The notes beneath the pieces were generated by a model that was not told the origin of the DNA, did not search any database, and saw nothing but the letters and a program-made list of their open reading frames with translations. From contig NC_133183.1 of NCBI RefSeq assembly GCF_049306965.1, forward strand, positions 24,166,501 through 24,230,500: a DNA stretch of 64,000 nt, in the 5' to 3' direction. A program made the position numbers and the translations under genes. Source of the DNA: Danio rerio. Its lineage: Eukaryota; Chordata; Actinopteri; Cypriniformes; Danionidae. Shown here piece by piece: positions 1 to 11,300 of this stretch; position 1 is the stretch's first letter, and the number at the start of each line of letters is the position of its first letter.

Positions 1-110
1 TTGATTCAGCTTTGTGATTTTTTCAGTGGCTGTTTCTGAGGTTATATAAACCAGAACTGTAGGTGGCAACAAGTGACTGTCATAAATTGTTCTGAATCTA
101 AAGTGTCTTA

Positions 111-972
111 AGGTCGGCACAGTGGCTCAGTGATTAGCACTGTCGCCTCACAGCAAGAAGGTCACTGGTTCAAGTGGAGTTTGCATGTTCTCCCTGTGTT
201 CTTGTGGATCACCTCCAGTTAGTCCAGTTTACCCCACAGTCCAAAGACGTGGTGTAGGTGAATTGGAGAAACAAAACAAAAAATTGGCCATGGTGTATGA
301 GTGTGTGTGTTAAGTCTGATTTTTACTTCGCATCGAATGATCAACGTGACCCATGGCGCATGCAATGCACATCGCCATGCATTTATATTTCTGCGCCCTG
401 TTTGTGTTGCTCTGCAATAGTACTTTAACGCTAGCTGGCAGTAGATTTTTATTTTTCCTCTGTGTCGAGTTTCTTCAGGGGTGTTTTATTTTTTCTGAAC
501 GCTACCTTAAATGTACAAGTGGCTCAAACTGGCTTATTTTGGGGTGGGAATCGGTGGACGTGCAACAACTTTAATCATAAGATAAACACAATACAACAGT
601 TTCCATCTAGAGCTCCTTCACAGGACTCGACACTTGTAAACACTCACGCCATTGGCTCGCAGTGGCTCTCACCTCCGCCCACACTTTTCAGTGCTACTAA
701 GCTGACCAATCACAGAGCTTGCGCTACACATCGTGGCGATGTGTAGTTAAATTTTTAGAGAGGTGCACGTTAGCATTACAGACGGCCATAGCGAGGGCGA
801 TGCGACCATGCGTGGGCTGTGCCGGAGCATACGTGTGCACTTGATGCAGAAGTATAAATCAGCCTTTAATGCAAGTGTGTATGGATGTTTCCCAGTGCTG
901 GGTTGCAGATGAAACACCATCCTCTGCTTAAAACATATGCTGGATAAGTTGCCGGTTCATTTCACTGTAATT
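111..972 (+). repeat. DANA-like tRNA-derived SINE, interrupted
   Basis: The left part (111-309) has the DANA head: CAGTGGCTCAGTGATTAGCAC, the B-box-like GGTTCAAGT and the GGAGTTTGCATGTTCTCCCT stretch. The right part (869-972) resumes with GTGTGTATGGATG, GGGTTGCAG and CATATGCTGGATAAGTTG. A 553-base DNA transposon separates them. The 3' tail is degraded. Confidence 0.8.
313..865. mobile_element. Small Harbinger-like DNA transposon inside a SINE
   Basis: Inverted ends AGTCTGATTTTTACT (313-327) and AGTATAAATCAGCCT (851-865) pair with two mismatches, and the element is flanked by TTA on both sides (310-312 and 866-868). A 3-base TWA duplication is typical of PIF/Harbinger elements. No transposase frame is present, so it is non-autonomous. 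The family assignment is inferred. Confidence 0.65.
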
Positions 973-1090
973 CAGAAATTAACAAATGATTCCATGTGAC
1001 GACAACAACAATGACGACAAATGATTCCTGTGTGCGAAATCACTTTCTTGGGTGAAAATTTATATTTGAGTTGAATTTTACAGTCTGAAG

Positions 1091-1268
1091 CAGTGGTGAC
1101 CGAACTTGTTCCTGGAGGACCGGTGTCCTGCAGAGTTTGACTACAAGCCTAATCAAACACACCTGAACAAGCTAACCAAGGTCTTGCAAGGTATAATTGA
1201 AACTTCAAAAGTTGGAGCTAAACTCTGCTGGAACACTGGCCCTCCAGGGACGAGATTGGTGACCCCTG
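1091..1268. mobile_element. Fold-back hAT-like MITE, copy 1
   Basis: The ends are inverted copies of a CAGGGGTGnCC...GGTCCTGGAGG(A/G)CCGGTGTCCTGCA type sequence, so the whole folds back on itself. Two more copies lie at 5633-5786 and 36266-36456. No coding capacity. Confidence 0.6.
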
Positions 1269-2410
1269 GTCTGAAGGAACACAGTAGACAGGCTGATTGT
1301 AAATGCATATTGATTCTCTGCCAACAGGAGGCACTTATGGAACTTCAAATGTAGTGGTTTTCCTGGTAATAGCTGTTATCTAAGCTGCTTTCAAATGTTT
1401 TTTAATCAGGCATTCATCAGTAATAGTGCATCTAAAATTGCCAGTATAAGAAAAATTTGAAGTACTTAAAAAACAAAATGCGAGAAGTACCATGATGACT
1501 TGCAACGAGGTTTTGAAGTGCGCATCCAATGGACACTAAACTATCCCATAAAAGCCAGGCAAATTAAATTTCTGAATGGGAGTGAAACAATGCAACTGAC
1601 GCAGGTAAGTTATTTGATAATTATAAATGGTGGATGTAGTACATTAAAATACCATTTAATACTACTCATATTCACACTATATAAAATGTACTTCACTAAA
1701 TTTGAGTACTAAGTGCAAAATCAAATAAATGAGTAGTGTGCAATTTCAGATGCAGCATACATGAAAATGACATTGAAACTGTACTTAAAACTTTCTGTTT
1801 GTCAAAGACTCATTCATGTTAAAAACCCCTATGTCGCAATTTGATTTTGCAGGGCTCATGTTTCTTCAACAAAGTCAAAGCCTTTGGAAAATCTACAATT
1901 CAATGTAACTGAAACACTTATGCATCCATATTTATTTGCATCCTTACATAGCAAGCTAAAATAGTACGTGAGCGAAGTAGCATTTCTGAATTCCTAACTG
2001 TTTATAAAAACAGTGCAGTGAAAAGTACTTAGTTGATGTATTAATTCTGTTGAGAATACATCCACTGTACTATCCTTTAGTCTGTGCTTTTTTCTGTCAA
2101 ATCAAACAAAACTTCAGTAAATAATATATGAAAAAGTTCAAACCTATCAAATTTTGAACAGCAGTATGGATCAAGTGCACGCATACAGATCATCACTTCC
2201 TCTTTCTTTACTACTAGTTATAGCATTAAACAAAAATAAATGAACAAGGTATGTTGGACAATACAGAGCAGCTAACTGAAAACGAATCATGCCTCCTAAT
2301 CATCTCCCAATCAGGATTTTAACCACAAAAATATATGAATAATATGGTTTGTAAACAATAATGTTACACTTGTAATTTTACACTTGTAAAAACTGTCATT
2401 TTATGTTTAC

Positions 2411-3138
2411 TTAAAGAGATAGTTAACCAACAGGGTTCTACAGGCTTCATTAAGTCAAATTTAAGACCTTTTTAAGAACATTTTGAATAAAATGTAAGAC
2501 TTACACATGGCCGAACAGTAAACACTAAGGACTTTTTCTAATGGCCCAGTTAAAACATCAAAAAGCCATTAAAAACAAATGTTATTGTAAAGAAGATAAT
2601 AAATTAAACCATGTGTTTATAAATAGAAAATACAGTTATTAAATTACATTTAATATATAAGATATATTATATAAGAGTTAATAAATAAACTTTTGTCAAA
2701 AGTTTTATTGAGATGAAATGAGCTACCCGATAAGGTAGCTTTACATGAAAATAGAAAAAATAAAGTGGTTTAAAATTGATTTAAGACCTACAAAACAATA
2801 CTTTCCTGAATTTAAGACATTAAGATGTAATTAAGACCACACGGATACCCTGAATCAAATAAAATTTACAATTTACTCGCCATTTAATTATTCCAAACCC
2901 ATATGAGTCCTTTTTCTGTTAAACATAGATAGAAGATATTTTTAAATGGTGAGAAATGTGTAACCCTTGACTTCCATAGTATAACATGGAAGTCAATGGT
3001 TACAGGTTTCCAACATTTTTCAAAATAACTTATTTTGTGTTTAACAGATTCAGAAAATAATCTCAAGCATGTTTGAGACAAGTGAAGGTCGAGTAAATGA
3101 TGACAGGATTTTCGGTCTGGGTGAACTATCACTTTAAC
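2411..3138. mobile_element. Angel-like palindromic MITE, interrupted
   Basis: The left tip TTAAAGAGATAGTTAACC (2411-2428) and the body and right end (2872-3138, ...GGGTGAACTATCACTTTAA) belong to one palindromic element split by a second element at 2431-2852. Hallmarks are GACTTCCATAGTAT, the inverted GGAAGTCAATGGTTACAGG, and TTAA at the tips. Angel elements are non-autonomous, TTAA-flanked and very common in zebrafish. Confidence 0.7.
2431..2852. mobile_element. DNA transposon of the CAGGGTTYC family, copy 1
   Basis: Starts CAGGGTTCTACAGGCTTCAT and ends GGATACCCTG; the interior repeats TTTAAGACC/TTAAGACCT words. Related copies are at 28274-28680 and 44916-45652. CAGGG/CCCTG tips suggest hAT; no clear duplication was found here. 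Confidence 0.6.
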
Positions 3139-3596
3139 CTGTTAGTGGGGTCTTCATTATTTTTAAATATATAATACACTTTTTAAATAATGTTTGTTTG
3201 TTGTTGTTTTTCACATTTATTGCAGGAAATTGCAAGAACTTCTAAACTGCTCCATCACAAAAAAAAACTTTTTGTTTGTCCCTGAATTTGAGACTTACTG
3301 ATCCTTTACCCTGAAAATATCCTCTCTACAAAAACAAAATTGACACCAAGATAGGAAAGCAGTTTCCCCCACAGCAATCATACAGGGAATCATGTCTGGC
3401 AGAGCTTTACTGCACAGATATACAGCTACTGTAATTCTGCAGTCTATTCAAGTTTTCATTTTGAGCAGTTTAACCCCACTACAGGGAATAGGGCCTGAAG
3501 GTTAGGGAACTTCTGCATGAACTGCACCCTTAGCCAGGTGCTGCATCATGAAATAACACTAAATATCATGAGCCAGTGTGAAATGAGTCATTGTAC

Positions 3597-4923
3597 CTCA
3601 TTGAAGAGCACTCGATAGCTCTGACCCGGTGAGCCACTGACAGAGTGTGAGCCGCTCTTCCATGTGCGCCCGAAGAAGTGCTGGTGACCTGAGTCAAACA
3701 AGGTCACCCGCAGCTGATACTGAAGTGATGGCGGAGACTCAGACTGTTGTCATGCCAACCACAGGAAGAGATAAAAAAAAAAAAGAGGAAACAATAAATT
3801 TAGTTTCTGTGGCCTAAAAATAAATATTAGGGGAAAAATACAAATATATGACCTCATACATTCACATATTAATTAGGCTAGATAAAAAGCCCACATTTAA
3901 ATTTAAACTATAGGCTATTGTTACAGTATATAATGTAAAAGAATATGGGGAAGATGTTTGCTAAATTAAGCAAAATCCCTAAGTGTAAAGTAATAAATAA
4001 TGAATACATCACAAAGCAAATAGGTTAAAACTAAATAATATGTGGCTAAATACATTTTGACAAAAAACAAGACAGAGCAGGAGTGGGAACCTTTTTCAGC
4101 AAATAGTCATTTCTTTTTTTTCTTTTTTCTTTTTTTGGTAAATACATTTTTTAAAGAGCCATTGATGTTTACTACTAGAAACTACAGATTAGGCATGGGA
4201 AAATTAATTTGTTTTGCATATCTCGGTTTAGAGAAGTCAAATTTTTAAAACCGCCAAAATTTTCTGTTATACCTATGGTATATGTAAGACTGTTTTAAAT
4301 TGTAAAGAAATCTGTGTTTGACAGAAGTCAATGATTGATTATAATTATTTAGCCGGACATGTTTACTGCTCCAAAATATTTTAAATGCTTCTCATAATAA
4401 AATACATTGTGTTGAAAGGGAAAAAAAGTTTTTGTTTTTACCCAGACATTTAAAAAGGCTATATTTTAGAGCAGTAATCATAATAGTGTAAAACCTGGAA
4501 ACCATGATATTTTTATCCAAAGTAATCATATCATATAACAAACTTTTACTACATTATATTAATAAACTAATTAAGATGAATAAATAATATATTGCATTGA
4601 GCATATATATAAATAATAATATATAAATAATATAATTAATTGTGGTCTCATGATGTGCTTTTAAAAAGGCAAAGCATTACATAATATTTATTTTTATTTG
4701 CATGTATTTATTCAGTCTGTGCAAATCATTTGTACTTATAGTGCTTTAAATGAGAGTATTGTAATAAGTATATTTATTCCCCATCCACCTGTGTCACGTG
4801 AAGTCCATCGAGGTGTTTGAAGAGCAGCTGCAGACCCTGAGCAGATCCTGGCGCTTGTCGAGCAGTCTGACTGTGCGGCGGAATCACGCGGTTCCTCTGG
4901 AAAGCGCTTCTCCACTCAGACAT
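3597..4923 (-). CDS. nphp4: Nephrocystin-4, 5' coding exons (partial)
   Basis: Two coding exons on the minus strand. The first, 4923 down to 4789 (45 codons), begins MSEWRSAFQRNRVIPPH, which aligns with my recollection of the human start MNDWHRIFTQNVLVPPH, and ends at a CAG|gtggat donor. The second, 3743 down to 3597 (49 codons), encodes YQLRVTLFDSGHQHFFGRTW, the hallmark LRV-FFD-HFFGRTW stretch near human residues 55-75, and ends before a gtacaa donor. Both exons are phase 0, so the joined frame is open. Nephrocystin-4 is a scaffold of the ciliary transition zone that works with NPHP1 and RPGRIP1L. The remaining exons, including the expected FHTSLNH segment, were not found in 1-3596, so the next intron exceeds 3.5 kb and the gene leaves the window. 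It is divergent from dffb. Identity is confident; the acceptor at 3743 is somewhat less so. Confidence 0.88.
4190..4550. mobile_element. TAGGCATGGG hAT-like element, copy 1 (truncated)
   Basis: Left tip TTAGGCATGGGAAAATTAA and internal words (AAATTGTAAAGAAATCTGTG, GACATGTTTACTGCTCCAAAA) match the element at 51297-51665. The right end is decayed. Confidence 0.55.
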
Positions 4924-5343
4924 CAGAGGTTTTCCTCAATAACTTACGTTACTATCAATCTACCAGGGAAGCTTTCTGTCGGTCACTGAGCGTTAATGAT
5001 CCTGGCAAACATCCCCGGAACGCCTTAAAGCTTCACGGGCTGTTAAATCATTCCCACGGCCAATGTGAAGCTCGTGTTAACGGTAATTAATTCAGATCAG
5101 ATGCTGGACTAATAAAACTGTTAAGCGCTAAATTACCCGAGAGACCCAGGTTCATTCATTTGAGTGAACAGCAGCTGTTCTTGTCGCTTTTCTTTTCTTC
5201 TACTAACGCTTCAGTCGCTGTTAACTAGGGTCCGTTTACAACAATAAGTGAGTCAGCTGTAACACACACTGTTACTTTTGTAATGAAAATACATTGTTTA
5301 GCTAACGTTACTGTACTTGTCAGAAGAGATTCCCTCTGTACTG

Positions 5344-5357
5344 GTTGCCATAGCGTC
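5344..5357 (+). promoter_or_regulatory. Imperfect X-box (RFX-type) motif upstream of nphp4
   Basis: GTTGCCATAGCGTC matches the 14-base X-box GTTGCCATGGCAAC at 11 positions, with an intact left half-site. A second half-site, GTTGCT (reverse complement AGCAAC), lies at 5366-5371. The pair is about 420 bases upstream of the nphp4 ATG in a relatively GC-rich block (about 5160-5460) that looks like its promoter. RFX factors drive many ciliary genes through such sites. The match is by eye and the function is inferred. Confidence 0.4.
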
Positions 5358-5632
5358 TGTCAGTCGTTGCTAGGGTGGGTTAAAGAGCGGTTTGGCGCTT
5401 TTCTGCACGGGAGAAGTGCGAGGATTGTTGGACAGCGACACTGTACGGCTCGGCGGTAAAGAACACTGCCTCATTCAAAGTTATTTTATTTATTTATTAT
5501 TATTATTATTTTTTAATGTATTTATTTTTTTGCTTTAATAAAAAGAACCAGCATGTAGTTTCATTATAAACAAAATCACTTTACATTCCTTAACAAGAAG
5601 GATTCAATGAAAAAGGAGAAATTATCTCTTTT

Positions 5633-5786
5633 GCAAAGTTCAGCTTCAACGCTGATCAAACACACCTGATTTAGCTAATTAATCTCTCAGGTAGCACTTA
5701 ATAATTACAGGCAGCTGCGTTGGAGCAGGGCTGGAACTAAAATCTGTATGTAGGTAGATGTCCAGGAACACGATTAGACACCCCTG
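5633..5786. mobile_element. Fold-back hAT-like MITE, copy 2 (truncated)
   Basis: Shares AATCAAACACACCTGA-type core and the ACACCCCTGG right end with the copy at 36266, but the left end is decayed. Confidence 0.5.
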
Positions 5787-6582
5787 GTTTAAAGAAATAT
5801 ATTTGTGAACAAGGTAAAAAAAAAAAAAAAACGGATTTAATATGTATGGCCATACTCTCCCAGTTATTTGATTAAATTAAGAATTGCTTTTGTAGAATTG
5901 CTGATGTTTTGTATTACAAAAAGGTGCAAACAGCACGTACAATTTTAGAACATTTTTATTTCAATTAAATTACATTTGATAACTGTAAAATACTATGAAG
6001 TAATATTAAACGAAACATTAAATTACCGTAGTTCTGCATGGTAAAAATGTACAGTAAAGTACTGTTTCCAGTATGTGTACCACTATTGTATTTAAAGACA
6101 GTGAAATGATGTATTACATTTTACAGTAAATGTAATACTATTGTAATTAATATTACAGTAATTTTACTGTTTTATGAAATACAGCAACTACTGGATAATT
6201 GTTGCCAGTAATTTACTGTTAATTAAACAAGATTGTTTTTACAGTGTGCACTAAATTGCATTGATTCCTAAAACAAAAATCTGAACATTGGATGACGTCT
6301 GGCACAAGATAATTTTTTGATAAATACTGTAATGTTTTTAGAAAGATGATTTTGGGATGCTGTTTTCATCACTACATAATTTAGAAAATGATATAATGAA
6401 TATAATCAGGCAAATTATTGTTTAACATAAACACTGAGAATACGGATTTAAAACTGAAGCTTTGTGTAGATGCAGCATAGGAGAAAAATCATTTAAAGAC
6501 TTTATCCTTTAAAAACATGCACTGTAATTTCAATCTACAGACATAGATTGACAAATTGTGACAAAAGAAACACTTAAGGATG

Positions 6583-6918
6583 TACAGTTGAAGTCAGAAT
6601 TATTAGCCCCCCTGAATTATTACAAACTAGGCAGGTTAGGGTAATTAGGCAATATATTTTTGTATAACGATGGTTCGTTCTGTAGACTATTGAAAATATA
6701 TACCTTAAAGGGGCTAATAATTTTGACCTTAAAATGGCTTTTAAAAAATTAAAAACTGCTTTTATAGCCGAAGTCAAACAACTAAGACTTTCTCCAGAAG
6801 AAAAATATTATCAGACATACTGTGAAAATTTACTTGCTCTGTTAATCATTTGGGAAATATTGTTAAAAATAATAATAATAATAATCAAAAAGGGGGCTAA
6901 CATTTCTGGCTTCAATTT
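6583..6918. mobile_element. Tc1/mariner-type MITE, copy 1
   Basis: Starts TACAGTTGAAGTCAGAATTA and ends in a worn GGGGCTAACATTTCTGGCTT. It carries the typical AGGGTAATTAGGCAA and AAGACTTTCTCCAGAAGAAA words. Non-coding. Confidence 0.65.
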
Positions 6919-7585
6919 TATTTCGGATGTTTTATTATTAAACTAAAGAAAACAAAACACAATAAAAAGTCAAAAAGCAACAAAGAAAAAAAATTGACAG
7001 TGCCTAAAGACTGTGTCCTTTAACAAAAACATTCCTCCAAGTGTCTCAAATTCAGGAGAAATTTGAAGCTGTTCATTTAAGTTAATTTTTGACATATTCA
7101 CCAAGCATGGCAATTCTCATCTTCATGGTAGTTTCAATCCTTGCAGCTTCAACATTCACATTTGACCAAGATTTATTTAAGTGAACTCTTAAATAAATTT
7201 CGGTCAGATATTGACTATAAACTTAGATATTGTTTGACAAATGTTAACAGGTTTGGCATGCTGTCCCGGGAGAGAACCCTGAGCTCGGAGATAATAGAGC
7301 CCATGGCTCCCACCTGGTAGATTGAGCATGTAAGGAGAGTAGGAGATCAGGTAGTTCTTGAGAGCTCCCCATCGTAAAGGAAGAAAGGGGGTGGATGGGG
7401 GATTCTTCTGAAAACCAAGGTAGGGGAGCCATTTTAGCTTTTGGCTACTTATAGTGAGTTTGGATTAATCTGATTGGCTAACTAATGATTGTAGATGAGA
7501 GACCAGCTGCGGTCAATCATATCACGTGCTCCTCTCGAAATTATATTTTGAAACTTCACGTTATAGAAAAATGTGGATGTTCATA

Positions 7586-7908
7586 CATTCATTCATTTTC
7601 CTTCAGCTTAGTCCCTTTCTTCATCAGGGGTCACCACCACAGTGGAATGAACCGCCAACTTATCAGCATATGTTTTCCAGCTGCAACCCATCACTGGGAA
7701 ACCCCTATACACTATCATTCCCACACACACACACAAAAGACAATTTAGCTTACCCAATTCACCTATAAGCGCATGTCTTTGGATTGTGGGGGAAACTAAA
7801 GCACCGGGAGGAAACCCACGCAAACATGGGCAGAACATGCAAACTCAACACAGAAACGCCAACTGACCCACCCGGGACTCAAACCAGTGACCTTCCTGCT
7901 GTGCTAAC
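7586..7908 (-). repeat. DANA-like SINE (reverse)
   Basis: Reverse complement of the DANA body: GGCTTAGTCCCTTT-type tail, GCAACCCATCACTGGGAAA, AACATGCAAACTC and the tRNA-like head GGACTCAAACCAGTGACCTT. It carries a short CA run. Near full length. Confidence 0.8.
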
Positions 7909-8275
7909 AACTTTTAAAAAAAATTAAAAAACAAATTTCTTAGTAAACCTTTGTTTCTAACGTGCTAATTTTCTGGGCTTTGTGATACAACATTAATTAA
8001 AATGTATTCATGTTCTACTTCTTATATTTAAATTTTTAATGATGTTTAAACCTAATAAAATAATAATCAGCAATAAAAACAGGCTACTAATTAGTTAAAT
8101 ACACACCTCATAAAAGTTTTAAAATGATTATACTTAAGATTTTATAATGAGCTTATATTTGTTTTGACTAAATGCAAATGTGTGTGTGATCCATGAACGC
8201 GAATTTAAATGTTTTATAAAGAGGTTTAAAAAAACAACCACATACAGTATAAAGTAGGTGTTAATTCACCTGCAT

Positions 8276-8288
8276 CCACTAGATGGCA
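8276..8288 (+). promoter_or_regulatory. CTCF-core-like motif just upstream of dffb
   Basis: CCACTAGATGGCA fits the CTCF core pattern CCASYAGRKGGCR at every position. It lies about 80 bases before the dffb ATG, within the probable promoter or 5' leader. Motif call only; no occupancy can be known from sequence. Confidence 0.45.
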
Positions 8289-8368
8289 ATGTACGTGTCG
8301 TCGTTGTTTTGGTCGCTCTTTGCAAACAAACGGCGAAAAAGAAACTTCAGATTTGCGGAAGGCGAAAT

Positions 8369-11300
8369 ATGCACAAAACAACTAAACCCAAACTGGTTAA
8401 GATAAGAAGCGCCAACCAGGCTAGAAAATACGGAATTGCGGCTGTTAACCTAAAGGAGCTGATTAAAAAAGGATGTCAATTACTGAAGGTGAGAAAAAAT
8501 GTACTTTCGGATGAAGAAAGCGTCGCTATTACTGTACTGTGTAATGCAGTTATCAGACATCCATAATTCATCTACAGGTATCCAGCTCCGGTGTACTGGT
8601 CTGCTTATACGAGGATGGGACAGTAGTTACCGAAGAGTATTTCCAAAATCTTCCTAATAACACAGATCTAGTTCTCCTGCCCCATGGACAGAGCTGGAAT
8701 GGGTGTAAGTCAGACAACACTGATATATTGACGTAAAGTTGGTTTATATTCGCACATATGTTCATTTTAACGGCCTCTATGTTGTTTATAACGCTCAATT
8801 GAATACTGAGTCTGAAATATCATAAGCAGCTATAAACTATGAATGTACAACATGGTTCACATTCAATGAAATTGAAATTGAAAATGGAAGAGTTATACTT
8901 AACACTTGTGTAGTGTTCAAACTGACTACCCTTTCGTTTCGTTTGTGGCTGTTTTTGACACATTGACTTCTATTATAAAGCCATGACATCAAATTATCAT
9001 GCAGTCTTGATTGCTGGTGCTTTTCCCTGTTAAATGAGTATATGCCGTCATGGCTTTGCAATCAAAAAATGCCATTATAATGGAAGTCAAAAACAGCCAT
9101 TTTGAATACATTTTTGAAAAAATTTTGAATAATTTCTAAGCATTGTCCCAAATATGTGTAAAAAATCATTCTATTTGCTGAAACAGAGAAACTTGTGGCC
9201 AAATTAGGACTCAAAGTCGTTCCAGAGTGGATGAAAACATCCCAAACAGCACACAGGGGTTAATGAGATTTCAAAATTATTGCAATATTAGGATGTAATA
9301 TTGCAATATTAGGATGGTAAACAATAAACAGACCGGTGAAATGAATGAATTTGGTGCGAATATAAAACCAGTGTATAAAAACCAACGTTACCTTAATGAA
9401 ACATAAAAGAAAAAGCTGTCTAACAGGCTTATCTTTTGATTTCGTACAGTTGCAGATGAAATAAATCGAGTGCTGGGTCTGGACAGAAACACAGAGGAGC
9501 TGCTGGTCAGTGCAGCACAGGGTCTTCTGTCAGATGAACGTTCCCCCAAACGCCGCAGGATCCTGGGAGACCTGCTGAGTAACCTGAGGGACCGTTCAGA
9601 GCTGGAGAACAGACTACAGGATCATGACTGGTTTGAAGGTAACATAAGTCAGGGGAAAATACATAGCAATACATGTATTATAATACAATACAATGTTAGC
9701 ATCATTAATACCAACAAAAAAAGTCTTTATTGACAATGATTAATAATGTTTTCACACGTATTTTTGTACTGTTGCTTTTAATTATGAATTTTTATACAGT
9801 TGAAATCTGTATTATTAGCCCTCGTTTATTTTTTTCGTAATTTCTGTTTAACAAAGAAAATATTTTTTATCACATTTCTAAACATAATAGTTTTAATAAC
9901 ACAACTCTAATAACTTATTTATTTTATCATTGTCTTGATGACAGTACACAATATTTGACTAGATATTTTTCAAGACATTTCTATATAGCTTAAAATGACA
10001 TTTAAAGGCTTAACTAGGTTAAGCTAGTGTTGTACCCATACTGATGAACTTCTGGTGACCTGTTATTGTGATTTTTATTTTTTCATTTTATACGGTTCTT
10101 TTTACAGTATTGATGTTGTAATGTAATTAAAATACATTCAGTTAAAAAACTTTGGTATTCATTTAGTTGTTCAAGCGTAAAACGAGACAAAAGGCTTTTA
10201 CTCGCACATGCACGTCAGAATCTCCAGGCTAGCGCAGAAGCTCCATTGAATATACTGGGGTAAAATAAATGCTCATATTATAAAGACATGGCCGGGTAAA
10301 ATGTAATTTAATGCGGTGCTTCTTGTACAATCCGAGACCCACTTTATATTAGATATCACTCAGCCAGTGGAGATCGCTGATTTTTAAAGAAGACTGGCCT
10401 TAAACGCGCTGATTTTTGCATTGGCATACAGTTCACCGGAAGCGCCTAACCCAGGTTACGGGCAAATTTAAAGTCCTATTAGTATGCTTCGGCATATACC
10501 CTATAACTAGGCAGGTTATGGTAATTAGGCAAGTTATTGTAAAATGATGGTTTGTTCAGTAGACTATCGTAAAAAATAGCTTAAAGGGGCTAACAAATTT
10601 TGTCCTTAATATGGGTTTTAAAAATTTTTTAAACTGCTTTTATTCTACCTGAAAGACTTTCTCCAGGGAAAAAAATATTATCAGACATACTGTGAAAATT
10701 TCCTTGCTCTGTTAAACATCATTTGAGAAAAATTTCAAATGAAAAAATGAAAAAAAATTCAAAGCGGGGCTAATAATTCTGACTTCATCTGTATGTGTGT
10801 GTTTTTTCTCATTTCTCTTGTCTACGTATAGGTATTGATACCCGCTTTAAAACCAAGTCTGCTTACATGAAGTACAATTGCGAGAGCAGAATCCGGGGAT
10901 ATTTAAAAGAGGTGACGAACTGCACTCATTTCTGCTTAAGATCTTAATTAGTTGAAATGTATTTAGTTTATGATTTAAGGATACATGCCCTCATTCTGAT
11001 CAGGATTTATTTTTACACACTCGGTAGGTTGATGGATATACTCAAACTATTCAAAATGCCAAAACAAAAAGTGAATATAAGAAGGTGGCGGAGGCTTTGG
11101 CTGAGAAACTGAAGGCTGCGAGGTACAACGGCACCTATTTTGACAGATCAGAGAAGGACGCCAACAGACTCTGCACTGAAGAGGGCTGGTTCTCCTGCCA
11201 GGTGCTGTTCTGTGACATTTCTTATCAGTATAGACACATTTTCCATCAAAGTAGTTGCTGTATTTATGCTTATTAAACCCTGACTGATTGATTTTATATT

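Larger units (their letters stand above)
1..3596 (-). other. nphp4 intron, repeat-filled
   Basis: No further nphp4 exon is recognisable here on the minus strand. The interval holds a DANA-like SINE split by a small DNA transposon, a fold-back hAT-like element, and an Angel-like MITE interrupted by another element, each listed separately. Apart from these the DNA is AT-rich with no coding signal. Confidence 0.6.
4924..8368. other. Divergent nphp4-dffb intergenic region
   Basis: About 3.4 kb between the two start codons. The first 540 bases next to nphp4 are relatively GC- and CpG-rich and probably hold its promoter and 5' leader. The rest is AT-rich with three transposon remnants, an unassigned GC-richer block at about 7225-7440 that looks repeat-derived, and a DANA-like SINE at 7586-7908. 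No conserved coding exon was seen. Confidence 0.55.

Noticed and set aside
7225-7440. GC-richer block with a 62-codon minus ORF
   Set aside because: It looks repeat-derived, but I could not identify ends, duplications or a family, so it is left unassigned.
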